From contig CM055314.2 in assembly GCA_029255685.2 (NCBI GenBank), positions 11,402,059 to 11,466,058 of the forward strand: a stretch of DNA of 64,000 nt, in the 5' to 3' direction. Origin of the DNA: Silene conica. Lineage: Eukaryota; Streptophyta; Magnoliopsida; Caryophyllales; Caryophyllaceae. The notes under the pieces were generated by a model. That model was not told where the DNA came from and made no database searches. It saw nothing but the letters and a program-made list of their open reading frames with translations. The position numbers were made by a program, and so were the translations under genes. This document shows positions 1-13,500 of the stretch, in pieces (the stretch's first letter is position 1; each line of letters begins with the position of its first letter).

Positions 1-3000
1 ATCTAGGGTGTCTTTTTGTTTTATTGTCGTTCGTATGTGAAGCAAGGGAAGGGTTTAGGGTTGGATTGGGGGATCCGCGGTAGCGGACCGCGGATCCCCC
101 TAATCCAACCCTAAACCCATTCCCGTCCCGTTTTAGGAATACCCGGCCCCATGGTTTTAACCCGTCCCCCAAAAAAGGGTTCACCGGTCCCCATCTAGGG
201 TGTCTTTTTGTTTAATTGTCGTTCGTATGTGAAGCAAGGGAAGGGTTTAGGGTTGGATTAGGGGGATCCGCGGTAGCGGATCCGCCTAATCCAACCCTAA
301 ACCCTTTCCCGTCCCGTTTTAGGAATACCCGGCCCCATGGTTTTTACCCGTCCCCCAAAAAAGGGTTCACCCGTCCCCATGTAGGGTGTCTTTTTGTTTT
401 ATTGTCGTTCGTATGTGAAGCAAGGGAAGGGTTTAGGGTTGGATTAGGGGGATCAGCGGTAGCGGATCCTCCTAATCCAACCCTAAACCCTTTCCCGTCC
501 CGTTTTAGGAATACCCGGCCCTATGGTTTTCACACGTCCCTCAAAAAAGGGTTCACCCGTCCCCATCTAGGGTGTCTTTTTGTTTTACTGTCGTTCGTAT
601 GTGAAGCAAAGGAAGGGTTTAGGGTTGGATAAGGGGGATCCGCGGTAGCGGATCCACCTAATCCAACTCAAAACACTTTCCCGTCCCGTTTTAGGAATAC
701 CCGACCCTATGGTTTTCACCCGTCCCCCCAAAAAGGGTTCACCCGTCCCTATATAGGGTGTCTTTTTGTTTTTCTGTCGTTCGTATGTGAAGCAAGGGAA
801 GGGTTTAAGGTTGGATTAGGCCGTTCCGCGGTAGCGGATCCTCCTAATCCAACCCTAAACCCTTTCTCGTCCCGTTTTAGGAATACCCGGCCCCATGGTT
901 TTCACCCGTCCCCCAAAAAAGGGTTCACCCGTCCCCATCTAGGGTGTCTTTTTGTTTTATCGCCGTTCGCTTGTGAAGCAAGGGAAGGGTTTAGGGTTGG
1001 ATTAGGGGGATCCGCGGTAGCGGATCCTTCTAATCCAACCCTAAACCCTTTCCCGTCCCGTTTTTGGAATACCCAGCCCTATGGTTTTCACCCGTCCCAT
1101 TCTAGGGTGTCTTTTTGTTTTACTGTCGTTCGTATGTGAAGCAAGGGAAGGGTTTAGGGTTTAATTCCGCGGATCCTCCTAATCCAACCCTAAACCCTAT
1201 CCCGTCCCGTTTTAGGAATACCCGGCCCTATGGTTTCACCCGTCCCCCAAAAAAGGGTTCACCCGTCCCCATCTAGGGTGTCTTTTTGTTTTATTGTCGT
1301 TCGTATGTGAAGCAAGGGAAGGGTTTAGGGTTGGATTAGGCGGTTCCGCGGTAGCGGATCCGCTTATCCAACCCTAAATCCTTTCCCGTCCCGTTTTAGG
1401 AATACCCAGCTCCATGGTTTTCACCCGTCCCCCAAAAAAGGGTTCACCCGTCCCCATCTAGGGTGTCTTTTTGTTTTATCGCCGTTCGCATGTGAAGCAA
1501 GGGAAGGGTTTAGGGTTGGATTAGGGGGATCCGCGGTAGCGCCGTTCGCATGTGAAGCAAGGGAAGGGTTTAGGGTTGGATTAGGGGGATCCGCGGTAGC
1601 GGATCCGCCTAATCCAACCCTAAACCCTTTCCCGTCCCGTTTTAGGAATACCTGGCCCCATGGTTTTTACCCGTCCCCCAAAAAAGGGTTCACCCGTCCC
1701 CATTTAGGGTGTCTTTTTGTTTTATTGTCGTTCGTATGTGAAGCAAGGGAAGGGTTTAGGGTTGGATTAGGGGGATCAGCGGTAGCGGATCCTCCTAATC
1801 CAACCCTAAACCCTTTCCCGTCCCGTTTTAGGAATACCCGGCCCTATGGTTTTCACACGTCCCTCAAAAAAGGGTTCACCCGTCCCCATCTAGGGTGTCT
1901 TTTTGTTTTACTGTCGTTCGTATGTGAAGCAAGGGAAGGGTTTAGGGTTGGATTAGGCCGTTCCGCGGTAGCGAATCCTCCTAATCCAACCCCAAACCCT
2001 TTCCCGTCCCGTTTTAGGAATACCCGGCCCCATGGTTTTCACCAGTCCCCCAAAAAAGGGTTCACCCGTCCCCATCTAGGGTGTCTTTTTGTTTTATCGC
2101 CGTTCGCATGTGAAGCAAGGGAAGGGTTTAGGGTTGGATTAGGGGGATCCGCGGTAGCGGATCCACCTAATCCAACTCAAAACTCTTTCCCATCCCGTTT
2201 TAGGAATACCCGACCCTATGGTTTTCACCCGTCCCCCCAAAAAGGGTTCACCCGTCCCTATATAGGGTGTCTTTTTGTTTTACTGTCGTTCGTATGTGAA
2301 GCAAGGGAAGGGTTTAGGGTTGGATTAGGCCGTTCCGCGGTAGCGAATCCTCCTAATCCAACCCCAAACCCTTTCCCGTCCCGTTTTAGGAATACCCGGC
2401 CCCATGGTTTTCACCCGTCCCCCAAAAAAGGGTTCACCCGTCCCCATCTAGGGTGTCTTTTTGTTTTATCGCCGTTCGCATGTGAAGCAAGGGAAGGGTT
2501 TAGGGTTGGATTAGGGGGATCCGCGGTAGCGGATCCGCCTAATCCAACCCTAAACCCTTTCCCGTCCCGTTTTAGGAATACCCGGCCCCATGGTTTTTAC
2601 CCGTCCCCCAAAAAAGGGTTCACCCGTCCCCATCTAGGGTGTCTTTTTGTCTTATTGTCGTTCGTATGTGAAGCAAGGGAAGGGTTTAGGGTTGGATTAG
2701 GGGGATCAGCGGTAGCGGATCCTCCTAATCCAACCCTAAACCCTTTCCCGTCCCGTTTTAGGAATACCCGGCCCCATGGTTTTCACCCGTCCCCCAAAAA
2801 AGGGTTCACCCGTCCCCATCTAGGGTGTCTTTTTGTTTTATCGTCGTTCGCATGTGAAGCAAGGGAAGGGTTTAGGGTTGGATTAGGGGGATCCGCGGTA
2901 GCGGATCCTTCTAATCCAACCCTAAACCCTTTCCCGTCCCGTTTTTGGAATACCCAGCCCTATGGTTTTCACCCGTCCCATTCTAGGGTGTCTTTTTGTT

Positions 3001-3610
3001 TTACTGTCGTTCGTATGTGAAGCAAGGGAAGGGTTTAGGGTTTAATTCCGCGGATCCTCCTAATCCAACCCTAAACCCTATCCCGTCCCGTTTTAGGAAT
3101 ACCTGGCCCTATGGTTTCACCCGTCCCCCAAAAAAGGGTTCACCCGTCCTCATCTAGGGTGTGTTTTTGTTTTATTGTCGTTCGTATGTGAAGCAAGGGA
3201 AGGGTTTAGGGTTGGATTAGGCGGTTCCGCGGTTGCGGATCCGCATATCCAACCCTAAATCCTTTCCCGTCCCGTTTTAGGAATACCCAGATCCATGGTT
3301 TTCACCCGTCCCCCAAAAAAGGGTTCACGCATCCCCATCTAGGGTGTCTTTTTGTTTTATTGTCGTTCGTATGTGAAGCAAGGGAAGGGTTTAGGGTTGG
3401 ATTAGGGGGATCCGCGGTAGCGGATCCGCCTAATCCAACCCTAAACCCTTCCCGTCCCGTTAGCAAGGGAAGGGTTTAGGGTTGGATTAGAGGGATCCGC
3501 GGTAGCGGATCCTCCTAATCCAACCCTAAACCCTTTTCCCGTCCCGTGTTAGGAATACCCGGCCCCATGGTTTTCACCCGTCTCCCAAAAAAGGGTTCAC
3601 CCGTCCCCAT

Positions 3611-3796
3611 CTAGGGTGTCTTTTTGTTTTATTGTCGTTCGTATGTGAAGCAAGGGAAGGGTTTAGGGTTGGATTAGGGGGATCCGCGCTAGCGGATCCG
3701 CCTAATCCAACCCTAAACCCTTTCCCGTCCCGTTTTAGGAATACCCGGCCCCATGGTTTTTACCCGTCCCCCAAAAAAGGGTTCACCCGTCCCCAT
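3611..3796. repeat. Representative 186-bp satellite monomer
   Basis: This monomer runs from one CTAGGGTGTC mark to the next. It holds, in order: a T-rich spacer with the segment CGTTCGTATGTGAAGCAAGG, the left arm with GGGTTTAGGGTTGGATTAGG, a GGATCC-centred core, the mirror-image right arm, and a linker with the segment GGAATACCCGGCC followed by a C5-A6-G3 stretch. The next unit (3797-3982) has the same length and order with a few substitutions. Confidence 0.9.
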
Positions 3797-6700
3797 CTAG
3801 GGTGTCTTTTTGTTTTATTGTCGTTCGTATGTGAAGCAAGGGAAGGGTTTAGGGTTGGATTAGGGGGATCAGCGGTAGCGGATCCTCCTAATCCAACCCT
3901 AAACCCTTTCCCGTCCTGTTTTAGGAATACCCGGCCCTATGGTTTTCACACGTCCCTCAAAAAAGGGTTCACCCGTCCCCATCTAGGGTGTCTTTTTGTT
4001 TAACTGTCGTTCGTATGTGAAGCAAAGGAAGGGTTTAGGGTTGGATAAGGGGGATCCGCGGTAGCGGATCCACCTAATCCAACTCAAAACTCTTTCCCGT
4101 CCCGTTTTAGGAATACCCGACCCTATGGTTTTCACCCGTCTCCCAAAAAAGGGTTCATTCGTCCCCATCTAGGGTGTCTTTTTGTTTTTATTGTCGTTCG
4201 TATGTGAAGTAAGGGAAGGGTTTAGGGTTGGATTAGACCGCGGATCCCCCTAATCCAACCCTAAACCCTTTCCCGTCCCGTTTTAGGAATACCCGGCCCC
4301 ATGGTTTTCACCCGTCCCCCAAAAAAGGGTTCACCCTTCCCCATCTAGGGTGTCTTTTTGTTTTATCGCCGTTCGCATGTGAAGCAAGGGAAGGGTTTAG
4401 GGTTGGATTAGGGGGATCCGCGGTAGAGGATCCTTCTAATCCAACCCTAAACCCTTTCCCGTCCCGTTTTTGGAATACCCAGCCCTATGGTTTTCACCCG
4501 TCCCATTCTAGGGTGTCTTTTTGTTTTACTGTCGTTCGTATGTGAAGCAAGGGAAGGGTTTAGGGTTTAATTCCGCGGATCCTCCTAATCCAACCCTAAA
4601 CCCTATCCCGTCCCGTTTTAGGAATACCCGGCCCTATGGTTTCACCCGTCCCCCAAAAAAGGGTTCACCCGTCCCCATCTAGGGTGTCTTTTTGTTTTAT
4701 TGTCGTTCGTATGTGAAGCAAGGGAAGGGTTTAGGGTTGGATTAGGCGGTTCCGCGGTAGCGGATCCGCTTATCCAACCCTAAATCCTTTCCCGTCCCGT
4801 TTTAGGAATACCCAGATCCATGGTTTTCACCCGTCCCGCAAAAAAGGGTTCACGCATCCCCATCTAGGGTGTCTTTTTGTTTTATTGTCGTTCGTATGTG
4901 AAGCAAGGGAAGGGTTTAGGGTTGGATTAGGGGGATCCGCGGTAGCGGATCCGCCTAATCCAACCCTAAACCCTTCCCGTCCCGTTAGCAAGGGAAGGGT
5001 TTAGGGTTGGATTAGAGGGATCCGCGGTAGCAGATCCTCCTAATCCAACCCTAAACCCTTTTCCCGTCCCGTGTTAGGAATACCCGGCCCCATGGTTTTC
5101 ACCCGTCTCCCAAAAAAGGGTTCACCCGTCCCCATCTAGGGTGTTTTTTTGTTTTATTGTCGTTTGTATGTGAAGCAAGGGAAGGGTTACCGCGGATCCT
5201 CCTAATCCAACCCTAAACCCTTTTCCCGTCTTGTTTTAGGAATAACCGGCCCTATGGTTTTCACCCGTCCCCCAAAAAAGGGTTCACCCGTCCCCATCTA
5301 GGGTCTCTTTTTGTTTTATTGTCGTTCGTATGTGAAGCAGAGGAAGGGTTTAGGGTTGGATTAGACCGCGGATCCCCCTAATCCAACCCTAAACCCTTTC
5401 CCGTGCCGTTTGAGAAATACCCGGCCCCATGGTTTTCACCCGTCCCCCAAAAAAGGGTTCACCCGTCCCCATCTAGGGTGTCTTTTTTTTTATTGTCGTT
5501 CGTATGTGAAGCAAGGGAAGGGTTTAGGGTTGGATTAGGCGGTTCCGCGGTAGCGGATCCGCCTAATCCAACCCTAAACCCTTTCCTGTCCCGTTTTAGG
5601 AATACTTGGCCCAATGGTTTTCACCCGTCCCTATATAGGGTGTCTTTTTGTTTTACTGTCGTTCGTATGTGAAGCAAGGGAAGGGTTTAGGGTTGGATTA
5701 GGCCGTTCCGCGGTAGCGGATCCTCCTAAACCAAGCCTAAACCCTTTCCCGTCCCGTTTTAGGAATACCCGGCCCCATGGTTTTCACCCGTCCCCCAAAA
5801 AAGGGTTCACCCGTCCCCATCTAGGGTGTCTTTTTGTTTTATCGCCGTTCGCATGTGATGCAAGAGAAGGGTTTAGGGTTGGATTAGGGGGATCCGCGGT
5901 AGCGGATCCTTCTAATCCAACCCTAAACCCTTTCCCGTCCCGTTTTTGGAATACCCAGCCCTATGGTTTTCACCCGTCCCATTCTATCTAGGGTGTCTTT
6001 TTGTTTTACTGTCGTTCGTATGTGAAGCAAGGGAAGGGTTTAGGGTTTGATTCCGCGGATCCTCCTAATCCAACCCTAAACCCTATCCCGTCCCGTTTTA
6101 GGAATACCCGGCCCTATGGTTTTCACCCGTCCCCCAAAAAAGGGTTCACCCGTCCCCATCTAGGGTGTCTTTTTTTTTTATTGTCGTTCGTATGTGAAGC
6201 AAGGGAAGGGTTTAGGGTTGGATTAGGCGATTCCGCGGTAGCGGATCCGCCTAATCCAACCCTAAACCCTTTCCTGTCCCGTTTTAGGAATACTTGGCTC
6301 AATGGTTTTCACCCGTCCCTATATAGGGTGTCTTTTTGTTTTACTGTCGTTCGTATGTGAAGCAAGGGAAGGGTTTAGGGTTGTATTAGGCCGTTCCGCG
6401 GTAGCGGATCCTCCTAATCCAACCCTAAACCCTTTCCCGTCTGGTTTTAGGAATTCCCCGCCCTATGGTTTTCACCCGTCCCCCAAAAAAGGGTTCACCC
6501 GTCCCAATATAGATTGTCTTTTTGTTTTATTGCCGTTCGTATGTGAAGCAAGGGAAGGGTTTAGGGTTGGATTAGAGGGATCCGCGGTAGCGGATCCTTC
6601 TAATCCAACCCTAAACCCTTTTCCCGTCCCGTGTTAGGAATACCCGACCCCATGGTTTTCACCCGTCTCCCAAAAAAGGGTTCACCCGTCCCTATCTAGG

Positions 6701-9650
6701 GTGTCTTTTTGTTTTATTGTCGTTCGTATGTGAAGCAAGGGAAGGGTTACCGCGGATCCTCCTAATCCAACCCTAAACCCTTTTCCCGTCTGGTTTTAGG
6801 AATACCCGGCCCTATGGTTTTCACCCGTCCCCCACAAAAGGGTTCACCCGTCCCCATCTAGGGTGTCTTTTTGTTTTATTGCCGTTCGTATGTGAAGCAA
6901 GGGAAGGGTTTAGGGTTGGATTAGGCCGCGGACCCCCCTAATCCAACCCTAAACCCTTTCCCGTGCCGTTTGAGAAATATCCGGCCCCGGCCCATGGTTT
7001 TCACTCGTCCCCCAAAAAAGGGTTCACCCGTCCCCATCTAGGGTGTCTTTTTGTTTTATTGTCATTCGTATGTGAAGCAAGGGAAGGGTTTAGGGTTGGA
7101 TTAGGCGGTTCCGCGGTAACGGATCCGCCTAATCCAACCCTAAACCCTTTCATGTCCCGTTTTAGGAATACTTGGCCCAATGGTTTTCACCCGTCCCCCA
7201 AAAAAGGGTTCACGCGTCCCCATCTAGGGTGTCTTTTTGTTTTATTGTCGTTCGTATGTGAAGCAAAGAAAGGGTTTAGGGTTGGATTAGGGGGATCACC
7301 GCGGATCCCCCTAATCCAACCCTAAACCCTTCCCGTCCCGTTAGCAAGGGAAGGGTTTAGGGTTGGATTAGAGGGATCCGCGGTAGTGGATCCTCCTAAT
7401 CCAACCCTAAACCCTTTTCCCGTCCCGTGTTAGGAATACCCGGCCCCATGGTTTTCACCCGTCTCCCAAAAAAGGGTTCACCCGTCCCTATCTAGGGTGT
7501 CTTTTTGTTTTATTGTCGTTCGTATGTGAAGCAAGGGAAGGGTTACCGCGGATCCTCCTAATCCAACCCTAAACCCTTTTCCCGTCTGGTTTTAGGAATA
7601 CCCGTCCCTATGGTTTTCACCCGTCCCCCAAAAAAGGGTTCATTCGTACCCATCTAGGGTGTCTTTTTGTTTTTATTGCCGTTCGTATGTGAAGTAAGGG
7701 AAGGGTTTAGGGTTGGATTAGACCGCGGATCCCCCTAATCCAACCCTAAACCCTTTCCCGTGCCGTTTGAGAAATACCCGCCCCCATGGTTTTCACCCGT
7801 CCCACAAAAAAGGGTTTACCCGTCCCCGTCTAGGGTGTCTTTTTGTTTTATTGTCGTTCGTATGTGAAGCAAGGGAAGGGTTTAGGGTTGGATTAGGCGG
7901 TTCCGCGGTAGCGGATCCGCCTAATCTAACCCTAAACCCTTTCCTGTCCCGTTTTAGGAATACCCGGCCCTAAGGTTTTCACCCGTCCCCCAAAAAATGG
8001 TTCATCCGTCCCCATCTAGGTTGTCTTTTTGTTTAATTGCCGTTCATATGTGAAGCAAGGGAAGGGTTTAGGGTTGGATTAGGGGATCACCGCGGATCCT
8101 CCTAATCCAACCCTAAACCCTTTTCCCGTCCCGTGTTAGGAATACCCGACCCCATGGTTTTCACCCGTCCCCCAAAAAAGGGTTCACCCGTCCCCATCTA
8201 GGGTGTCTTTTTGTTTTATTGCCGTTCATATGTGAAGCAAGGGAAGGGTTTAGGGGGATCCGCGGTAGCGGATCCTCCTAATCCAACCCTAAACCCTTTT
8301 CCCGTCTGGTTTTAGGAATACCCGGCCCTATGATTTTCACCCGTCCCCCAAAAAAGGGTTCACCCGTCCCCATCTAGGGTGTCTTTTTGTTTTATTGACG
8401 TTCGTATGTGAAGCAAGGGAAGGGTTTAGGGTTGGATTAGGGGGAGATCCGCGGTAGCGGATCCTCCTAATCCAACCCTAAACCCTTTCCCGTCCCGTTT
8501 AAGCAATACCCGGCCCTATGGTTTTCACGCGTCCCCCAAAAAAGGGTTCACCCGTCCCCATCTAGGGTGTCTTTTTGTTTTATTGTCGTTCGTATGTGAA
8601 GCAAGGGAAGGGTTTAGGGTTGGATTAGGCGGATCCGCGATAGCGGATCCTCCTAATCCAACCCTAAACCCTTTCCCGTATGGTTTTAGGAATACCCGAC
8701 AATATGGTTTTCACCCGTCCCCCAAAAAAGGGTTCACCTGTCCCCATTTAGGTTGTCTTTTTGTTTTATTGCCGTTCATTTGTGAAGCAAGGGAAGGGTT
8801 TAGGGTTGGATTAGGGGGATCCGTGGTAGCGGATCCGTCTAATCCAACCCTAAACCCTTCCCGTCCCGTTAGCAAGGGAAGGGTTTAGGGTTGGATTACG
8901 GGGATCCGCGATAGCGGATCCTCCTAATCCAACCCTAAACCCTTTTCCCGTCCCGTGTAAGGAATACCCGGCCCCATGGTTTTCACCCGTCCCCCAAAAA
9001 AGGGTTCACCCGTCCCCATCAAGGGTGTCTTTTTGTTTTATTGCCATTCGTATGTGAACCAAGGGAAGGGTTTAGGGTTTGATTAGGGGGATCCGCGGTA
9101 GTGGATCCTCCTAATCCAACACTAAACCCTTTCCCGTCTAGTTTTTGGAATACCCGGCCCTATGGTTTTCACCCGTCCCCCAAAAAAGGGTTCACCCGTC
9201 CCCATCTAGGTTGTCTTTTTGTTTTATTGCCGTTCGTATGTGAAGGAAGGGAAGGGTGTAGGGTTGGATTAGGAGGATCCGCAGTAGCGGATCCTCCTAA
9301 TCCAACCCTAATCCCTTTCCCATCCCTTTTAGGAATACCCGGCCGCCCCATGGTTTTCACCCGTCCCCCAAAAAGGGTTCACGCGTCCCCATCTAGGGTG
9401 TCTTTTTGTTTTATTGACGTTCGTGTGTGAAGCAAGGGAAGGGTTTAGGGTTGGATTAGGGGGATCCGCGGTAGCGGATCCTCCTAATCCAACCCTAAAC
9501 CCTTTCCCGTCTGGTTTTAGGAATTCCCGGCCCTATGGTTTTCACCCGTCCCCCAAAAAAGGGTTCACTCGTCCCAATCTAGGTTGTCTTTTTGTTTTAT
9601 TGCCATTCGTATGTGAAGCAAGGGAAGGGTTTAGGGTTGGATTAGGGGGA

Positions 9651-9735
9651 TCCGCGGTAGCGGATCCGCCTAATCCAACCCTAAACCCTTCCCGTCCCGT
9701 TAGCAAGGGAAGGGTTTAGGGTTGGATTACGGGGA
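9651..9735. repeat. Truncated 85-bp satellite monomer (representative)
   Basis: Core-to-core spacing is 85 bp instead of 186 because CCCGTT is joined directly to AGCAAGGG, deleting the linker and T-rich spacer. Two palindromes are thus brought close together, and the joint itself forms an inverted repeat (AAACCCTTCCC ... GGGAAGGGTTT). The same joint occurs near 3460, 4984, 7341, 8869, 11937, 13826, 19158, 21258, 23360, 30114 and 31111. Confidence 0.85.
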
Positions 9736-10599
9736 TCCGCGGTAGCGGATCCTCCTAATCCAACCCTAAACACTTTTCCCGTCCCGTGTTAGGAATACCC
9801 GACCCCATGGTTTTCACCCGTCCCCCAAACAAGGGTTCACCCGTCCCCATCTAGGGTGTCTTTTTGTTTTATTGTCATTCGTATGTGAAGCAAGGGAAGG
9901 GTTTAGGGTTGGATTAGGGGGATCCGCGGTAGTGGATCCTCCTAATCCAACCCTAAACCTTTTCCCGTCTGGTTTTGGAATACCCGGCCCTATGGTTTTC
10001 ACCCGTCCCCCAAAAAAGGGTTCACCCGTCCCCATCTAGGTTGTCTTTTTGTTTTATTGCCGTTCGTATGTGAAGGAAGGGAAGGGTGTAGGGTTGGATT
10101 AGGGGGATCCGCGGTAGCGGATCCTCCTAATCCAACCCTAAGCCCTTTCCCATCCCGTTTTAGGAATACCCGGCCCCATGGTTTTCACCCGTCCCCCAAA
10201 AAAGGGTTCACGCGTCCCCATCTAGGGTGTCTTTTTGTTTTATTGCCGTTCGTATGTGAAGCAAGGGAAGGCTTTAGGGTTGGATTAGGGGACCGCGGAT
10301 CCCCCTAATCCAACCCTAAATCCTTTCCCGTCCCGTTTTAGGAATACCCAGCTCCATGGTTTTCACCCGTCTCCCAAAAAAGGGTTCACCCGTCCCTATC
10401 TAGGGTGTCTTTTTGTTTTATTGTCGTTCGTATGTGAAGCAAGGGAAGGGTTACCGCGGATCCTCCTAATCCAACCCTAAACCCTTTTCCCTTCTGGTTT
10501 TAGGAATACCCGGCCCTATGGTTTTCACCCGTCCCCCAAAAAAGGGTTCACCCGTCCCCATCTAGGGTGTCTTTTTGTTTTATTGCCGTTCGTATGTGA

Positions 10600-13500
10600 A
10601 GCAAGGGAAGGGTTTAGGGTTGGATTAGACCGCTTATCCCCCTAATCCAACCCTAAACCCTTTCCCGTGCCGTTTGAGAAATACCCGGCCCCATGGTTTT
10701 CACCCGTCCCCCAAAAAAGGGTTCACCCGTCCCCATTTAGGTTGTCTTTTTGTTTTATTGCCGTTCGTATGTGAAGAAAGGGAAGGGTTTAGGGTTGGAT
10801 TAGGGGGATCCGTGGTAGGGTGTCTTTTTGTTTTATTGCCATTCGTATGTGAAGCAAGGGAAGGGTTTAGGGTTGGATTAGGGGGATCCGCGGTAGTGGA
10901 TCCTCCTAATCCAACCCTAAACCCTTTCTCGTCTAGTTTTTGGAATACCCGGCCCTATGGTTTTCACCCGTCCCCCAAAAAAGGGTTCACCCGTCCCCAT
11001 CTAGGTTGTCTTTTTGTTTTATTGTCGTTCGTATGTGAAGGAAGGGAAGGGTGTAGGGTTGGATTAGGGGGATCCGCGGTAGCGGATCCTCCTAATCCAA
11101 CCCTAAACCCTTTCCCATCCCCTTTTAGGAATACCCGGCCCCATGGTTTTCACCCGTCCCCCAAAAAGGGTTCACGCGTCCCCATCTAGGGTGTCTTTTT
11201 GTTTTATTGTCGTTCGTATGTGAAGCAAGGGAAGGGTTTAGGGTTGGATTAGGGGGATCCGCGATAGCGGATCCTCCTAATCCAACCCTAAACCCTTTCC
11301 CGTATGGTTTTAGGAATACCCGGCCCTATGGTTTTCACCCGTCCCCCAAAAAAGGGTTCACCCGTCCCCATTTAGGTTGTCTTTTTGTTTTATTGTCGTT
11401 CGTATGTGAAGCAAGGGAAGGGTTTAGGGTTGGATTAGGGGGATCCGTGGTAGGGTGTCTTTTTGTTTTATTGCCATTCGTATGTGAAGCAAGGGAAGGG
11501 TTTAGGGTTGGATTAGGGGGATCCGCGGTAGTGGATCCTCCTAATCCAACCCTAAACCCTTTCCCGTCTAGTTTTTGGAATACCCGGCCCTATGGTTTTC
11601 ACCCGTCCCCCAAAAAAGGGTTCACCCGTCCCCATCTAGGTTGTCTTTTTGTTTTATTGTCGTTCGTATGTGAAGCTAGGAAAGGGTTAAGGGTTGGATT
11701 AGGGGGATCCGCGGTAGCGGATCCTCCTAATCCAACCCTAAACCCTTTCCCGTCCGATTTTAGGAATACCCGACCCTATGGTTTCACCCGTCCCCCAAAA
11801 AAGGGTTCACCCGTCCCCATCTAGGTTGTCCTTTTGTTTTATTGCCGTTCATATGTGAAGCAAGGGAAAGGTTTAGGGTTGGATTAGGGGGATCACCGCG
11901 GATCCCCCTAATCCAACCCTAAACCCTTCCCGTCCCGTTAGCAAGGGAAGGGTTTAGGATTGGATTAGAGGGATCCGCGGTAGCGGATCCTCCTAATCCA
12001 ACCCTAAACCCTTTTCCCGTCCCGTGTTAGGAATACCCGGCCCCATGGTTTTCACCCGTCCCCCAAAAAAGGGTTCACCCGTCCCCATCTAGGGTGTCTT
12101 TTTGTTTTATTGCCTTTCGTATGTGAAGCAAGGGAAGGGTTTAGGGTTGGATTAGGGGGGATCCGCGGTAGCGGATCCTCCTAATCCAACCCTAAACCCT
12201 TTCCCGTCCCGTTTAAGCAATACCCGGCCCTATGGTTTTCACTCGTCCCCATCTAGGGTGTCTTTTTGTTTTATTGCCGTTCGTATGTGAAGCAAGGGAA
12301 GGGTTTAGGGTTGGATTAGGGGGATCCGCGATAGCGGATCCTCCTAATCCAACCCTAAACCCTTTCCCGTATGGTTTTAGGAATACCCGGCCCTATGGTT
12401 TTCACCCGTCCCCCAAAAAAGGGTTCACCCGTCCCCATTTAGGTTGTCTTTTTGTTTTATTGTCGTTCGTATGTGAAGCAAGGGAAGGGTTTAGGGTTGG
12501 ATTAGGGGGATCCGCGATCGCGGATCCCCTTAATCCAACCCTAAACCCTTTCCCGTATGGTTTTAGGAATACCCGGCCCTATGGTTTTCACCCGTCCCCC
12601 AAAAAAGGGTTCACCCGTCCCCATTTAGGTTGTCTTTTTGTTTTATTGCCGTTCGTATGTGAAGCAAGGGAAGGGTTTAGGGTTGGATTAGGGGGATCCG
12701 TGGTAGGGTGTCTTTTTGTTTTATTGCCATTCGTATGTGAAGCAAGGGAAGGGTTTAGGGTTGGATTAGGGGGATCCGCGGTAGTGGATCCTCCTAATCC
12801 AACCCTAAACCCTTTCTCGTCTAGTTTTTGGAATACCCAGCCCTATGGTTTTCACCCGTCCCCCAAAAAAAGGTTCACCCGTCCCCATCTAGGTTGTCTT
12901 TTTGTTTTATTGTCGTTCGTATGTGAAGGAAGGGAAGGGTGTAGGGTTGGATTAGGGGGATCCGCGGTAGCGGATCCTCCTAATCCAACCCTAAACCCTT
13001 TCCCATCCCTTTTTAGGAATACCCGGCCCCATGGTTTTCACCCGTCCCCCAAAAAGGGTTCACGCGTCCCCATCTAGGGTGTCTTTTTGTTTTATTGTCG
13101 TTCGTATGTGAAGCAAGGGAAGGGTTTAGGGTTGGATTAGGGGGATCCGCGATAGCGGATCCTCCTAATCCAACCCTAAACCCTTTCCCGTATGGTTTTA
13201 GGAATACCCGGCCCTATGGTTTTCACCCGTCCCCCAAAAAAGGGTTCACCCGTCCCCATTTAGGTTGTCTTTTTGTTTTATTGCCGTTCGTATGTGAAGC
13301 AAGGGAAGGGTTTAGGGTTGGATTAGGGGGATCCGTGGTAGGGTGTCTTTTTGTTTTATTGCCATTCGTATGTGAAGCAAGGGAAGGGTTTAGGGATGGA
13401 TTAGGGGGATCCGCGGTAGTGGATCCTCCTAATCCAACCCTAAACCCTTTCCCGTCTAGTTTTTGGAATACCCGGCCCTATGGTTTTCACCCGTCCCCCA

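Larger units (their letters stand above)
1..10600. repeat. Irregular, more diverged part of the satellite array
   Basis: Monomers here vary in length and sequence: linkers are lost, the central core is sometimes replaced by a short ACCGCGG joint (for example near 95, 4237 and 5184), and no single higher-order period dominates. Some local duplication is visible: a TTTTTGGAATACCCAGCC variant followed by a shortened linker recurs near 1061, 2941, 4470 and 5943. The 78-bp truncated monomer type common further right is absent. Confidence 0.75.
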
